NCBI GenBank assembly: GCA_964498065.1
Contig: CAZCFZ010000006.1
Coordinates: 1 to 64,000, forward strand
DNA length: 64,000 nucleotides
Source of the DNA: FEN-1297 sp964498065
GTDB taxonomy: Bacteria > Bacteroidota > Ignavibacteria > Ignavibacteriales > Ignavibacteriaceae
Direction: 5' to 3'
In this document: positions 62,900-64,000 of the stretch, piece after piece
How positions within the stretch are numbered: position 1 is the stretch's first letter
Layout: each line of letters begins with the position of its first letter
Made by a program: the position numbers and the translations under genes
The notes under the pieces: generated by a model
Database searches by the model: none
What the model was told of the DNA's origin: nothing
Seen by the model: only the letters and a program-made list of their open reading frames with translations

Positions 62900-64000
62900 T
62901 TATTTTTCCTTAATAGAAATTGAATCCTCACCTAATAAATTTGTAACCGAATTTAAAAACTTATTAGATGGATTAATCAGAAAGTCCCTAAGGAAAAATA
63001 ATCGCGGAGAAGTACCTTCACCTTCAATATGCAAATATAAAGGGATATTACCTTTGTATAACTTTAAAATATTTTTTAATTCGGAAATTTTTTCAACCGG
63101 AAACTTATCTTTGTTAAATATGATTTTAATACTCTGAATAAACTTTTCCCTGGCCTCTTCAAGGGGAAAAGCATCTTCTATATGCAGCTTTATTGCATCA
63201 CCGCTGCTTTCCGGCCGGCCTACTATAAACACACATCTTTCTTCGTTAAGGTAAGGCCCGCACTTTTCGTAAATTTTAGAAAACATCAATGCTTCGCAGG
63301 AACCGGAAAAATCATCTAAAGTTAAAAACGCCATGGTCCTTTCGGATTTGTCTATTTTGGTTTTAAGCGATGTAATAACACAGCAAGCTTTTACCAGGTC
63401 GTCGGCTTCTTCAAGTTCTTCCGTTTCTCCTAAGTGGATAGAAGCAAAATTTTTATATTCAAATTCAAATTTATTTAACGGATGGCCGGTAATGTAAAAA
63501 CCGGTAACTTCTCTTTCTTTTGCCAATCTTTCTTCATAAGACCAGGGTTTGATATCAGGCAATTCCGGTTCTGAAATTTTAAAATCTTCTTCCATTCCCC
63601 CGAATAGACTATTCTCAGCAACTAATGTTGAATTACGCGCCTTGTGCCCGAATTCTAATGCAGCTTCAACAGCCTCAAACATTTGTGCTCTGTTGTTTGT
63701 AATTGAATCAAAAGCACCGGCTAAAACCAATCCTTCAAGTGTTCTTTTATTAACTATCCTTGTATCAACGTTTGAACAAAAATCAAATATACTGGTAAAG
63801 TTTCTCCCAAGAGTATTTCCTGCAGATATAATTTCTTCTACTGCGGATATACCTACATTTTTTATTGCCGACATTCCGAATCTAATTTTTCCATTTTCCA
63901 CATCAAAATAAACCGACGGACTATTTACATCCGGCGGAAGAACTTCGATTTTCAGTTTTCTGCAGTCTTCGAGAAAATTTGTAACTTTATTCTTATTACC
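62900..64000 (-). CDS. dnaE: DNA polymerase III alpha subunit, C-terminal part
   Basis: The 3' third of dnaE, open through the right edge of the window (367 codons visible; the frame runs uninterrupted to base 64000). Visible parts are 'LKIEVLPPDVN' (fingers), 'RFGMSAIKNVGISAVEEI', 'NKRTLEGLVLAGAFDS', helix-hairpin-helix region, and the OB-fold ('CCVITSLKTKIDKSERTMAF', 'LTLDDFSGSCEALMF'). These are the C-terminal half of the bacterial replicative polymerase. The gene ends at 62900; 220 bases separate it from the SDR gene. Start lies outside the window. Confidence 0.97.
   Translation of the reverse strand, partial: GNKNKVTNFLEDCRKLKIEVLPPDVNSPSVYFDVENGKIRFGMSAIKNVGISAVEEIISAGNTLGRNFTSIFDFCSNVDTRIVNKRTLEGLVLAGAFDSITNNRAQMFEAVEAALEFGHKARNSTLVAENSLFGGMEEDFKISEPELPDIKPWSYEERLAKEREVTGFYITGHPLNKFEFEYKNFASIHLGETEELEEADDLVKACCVITSLKTKIDKSERTMAFLTLDDFSGSCEALMFSKIYEKCGPYLNEERCVFIVGRPESSGDAIKLHIEDAFPLEEAREKFIQSIKIIFNKDKFPVEKISELKNILKLYKGNIPLYLHIEGEGTSPRLFFLRDFLINPSNKFLNSVTNLLGEDSISIKEK

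Noticed and set aside
62790..63137. 115-codon plus-strand frame overlapping dnaE
   Set aside because: Mostly antisense to the C-terminus of dnaE; Ile/Leu/Lys-rich and without a ribosome-binding site.
1..64000. CRISPR arrays, IS elements, phage or defence genes
   Set aside because: None seen. No spaced direct repeats, transposase, integrase or toxin-antitoxin families appear among the coding regions; the window is mostly ordinary chromosomal genes.

Overview
The window is an AT-rich bacterial chromosome segment of the FCB (Fibrobacterota-Chlorobiota-Bacteroidota) type, most like Ignavibacteria/Ignavibacteriales. The pointers are a type IX secretion (T9SS) C-terminal sorting domain with the 'QNYPNPFNP' start common in that group, two GWxTD-domain proteins, a sigma-54 activator overlapping an LptE-like lipoprotein, an ATP synthase operon without beta and epsilon, and a ribosomal protein S16 with a long acidic tail. 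The placement is inferred from gene families and layout; no 16S rRNA is present. I found no rRNA, convincing tRNA, CRISPR array, transposase, integrase or phage gene.

Layout. About 63 of 67 genes lie on the minus strand, so read from right to left. 64.0-59.8 kb: 3' part of dnaE, an enoyl-ACP-reductase-like SDR, thioredoxin and a 527-aa SerA. 59.7-54.4 kb: envelope block (GWxTD protein, LpxL-type acyltransferase, GT9 glycosyltransferase, Sua5/YrdC, M23 peptidase, bactofilin). 54.4-49.0 kb: ATP synthase genes atpZ-atpI-like-B-E-F-H-A-G. 49.0-45.3 kb: ffh-rpsP-khpA-rimM-trmD-rplS, closed by a terminator. 45.1-44.4 kb: a divergent MqnA-like protein. 40.0-44.3 kb: the only plus-strand operon (adenosine deaminase, small unknown protein, urocanate hydratase, second SerA-like dehydrogenase). 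39.7-33.3 kb: TPR lipoprotein, DUF3467, MiaB, SPOR protein, MBL hydrolase, sigma-54 activator, LptE. 33.2-18.9 kb: envelope and RNA maintenance genes (GT2, TPR, AAG glycosylase, GT9, DUF3108, CPBP protease, DUF2007, CdsA, RimO, GWxTD, PfkB, Omp85, UbiA, RNase HII, YraN). 18.4-15.8 kb: an MlaE-MlaF-MlaD lipid transport operon.

15.8-0 kb is more accessory: Asp/Glu racemase, DinB-like protein, NmrA-like protein, three zinc-less medium-chain dehydrogenase paralogues, a DUF4386 / small alpha-beta protein pair, a Tat-exported DUF362 protein, a DUF2723 GT-C membrane protein, a 1093-aa T9SS-exported FG-GAP protein that is visibly more GC-rich than its neighbours, YccF and a CpaM-like methyltransferase.

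How it fits together: most of the window serves envelope building (phospholipid head group, lipid A acylation, heptosyl-type transfer, LPS export, lipid trafficking, outer-membrane assembly, cell shape), protein synthesis and targeting, and energy conversion. I see no clear unknown defence or mobile system. The most interesting items are the archaeal-type UbiA prenyltransferase, the FabL-like reductase with a Y-x6-K motif, the unexplained central part of the T9SS protein, the ADA-HutU-SerA operon with its overlapping small gene, and repeated use of TTG start codons, including for S16.
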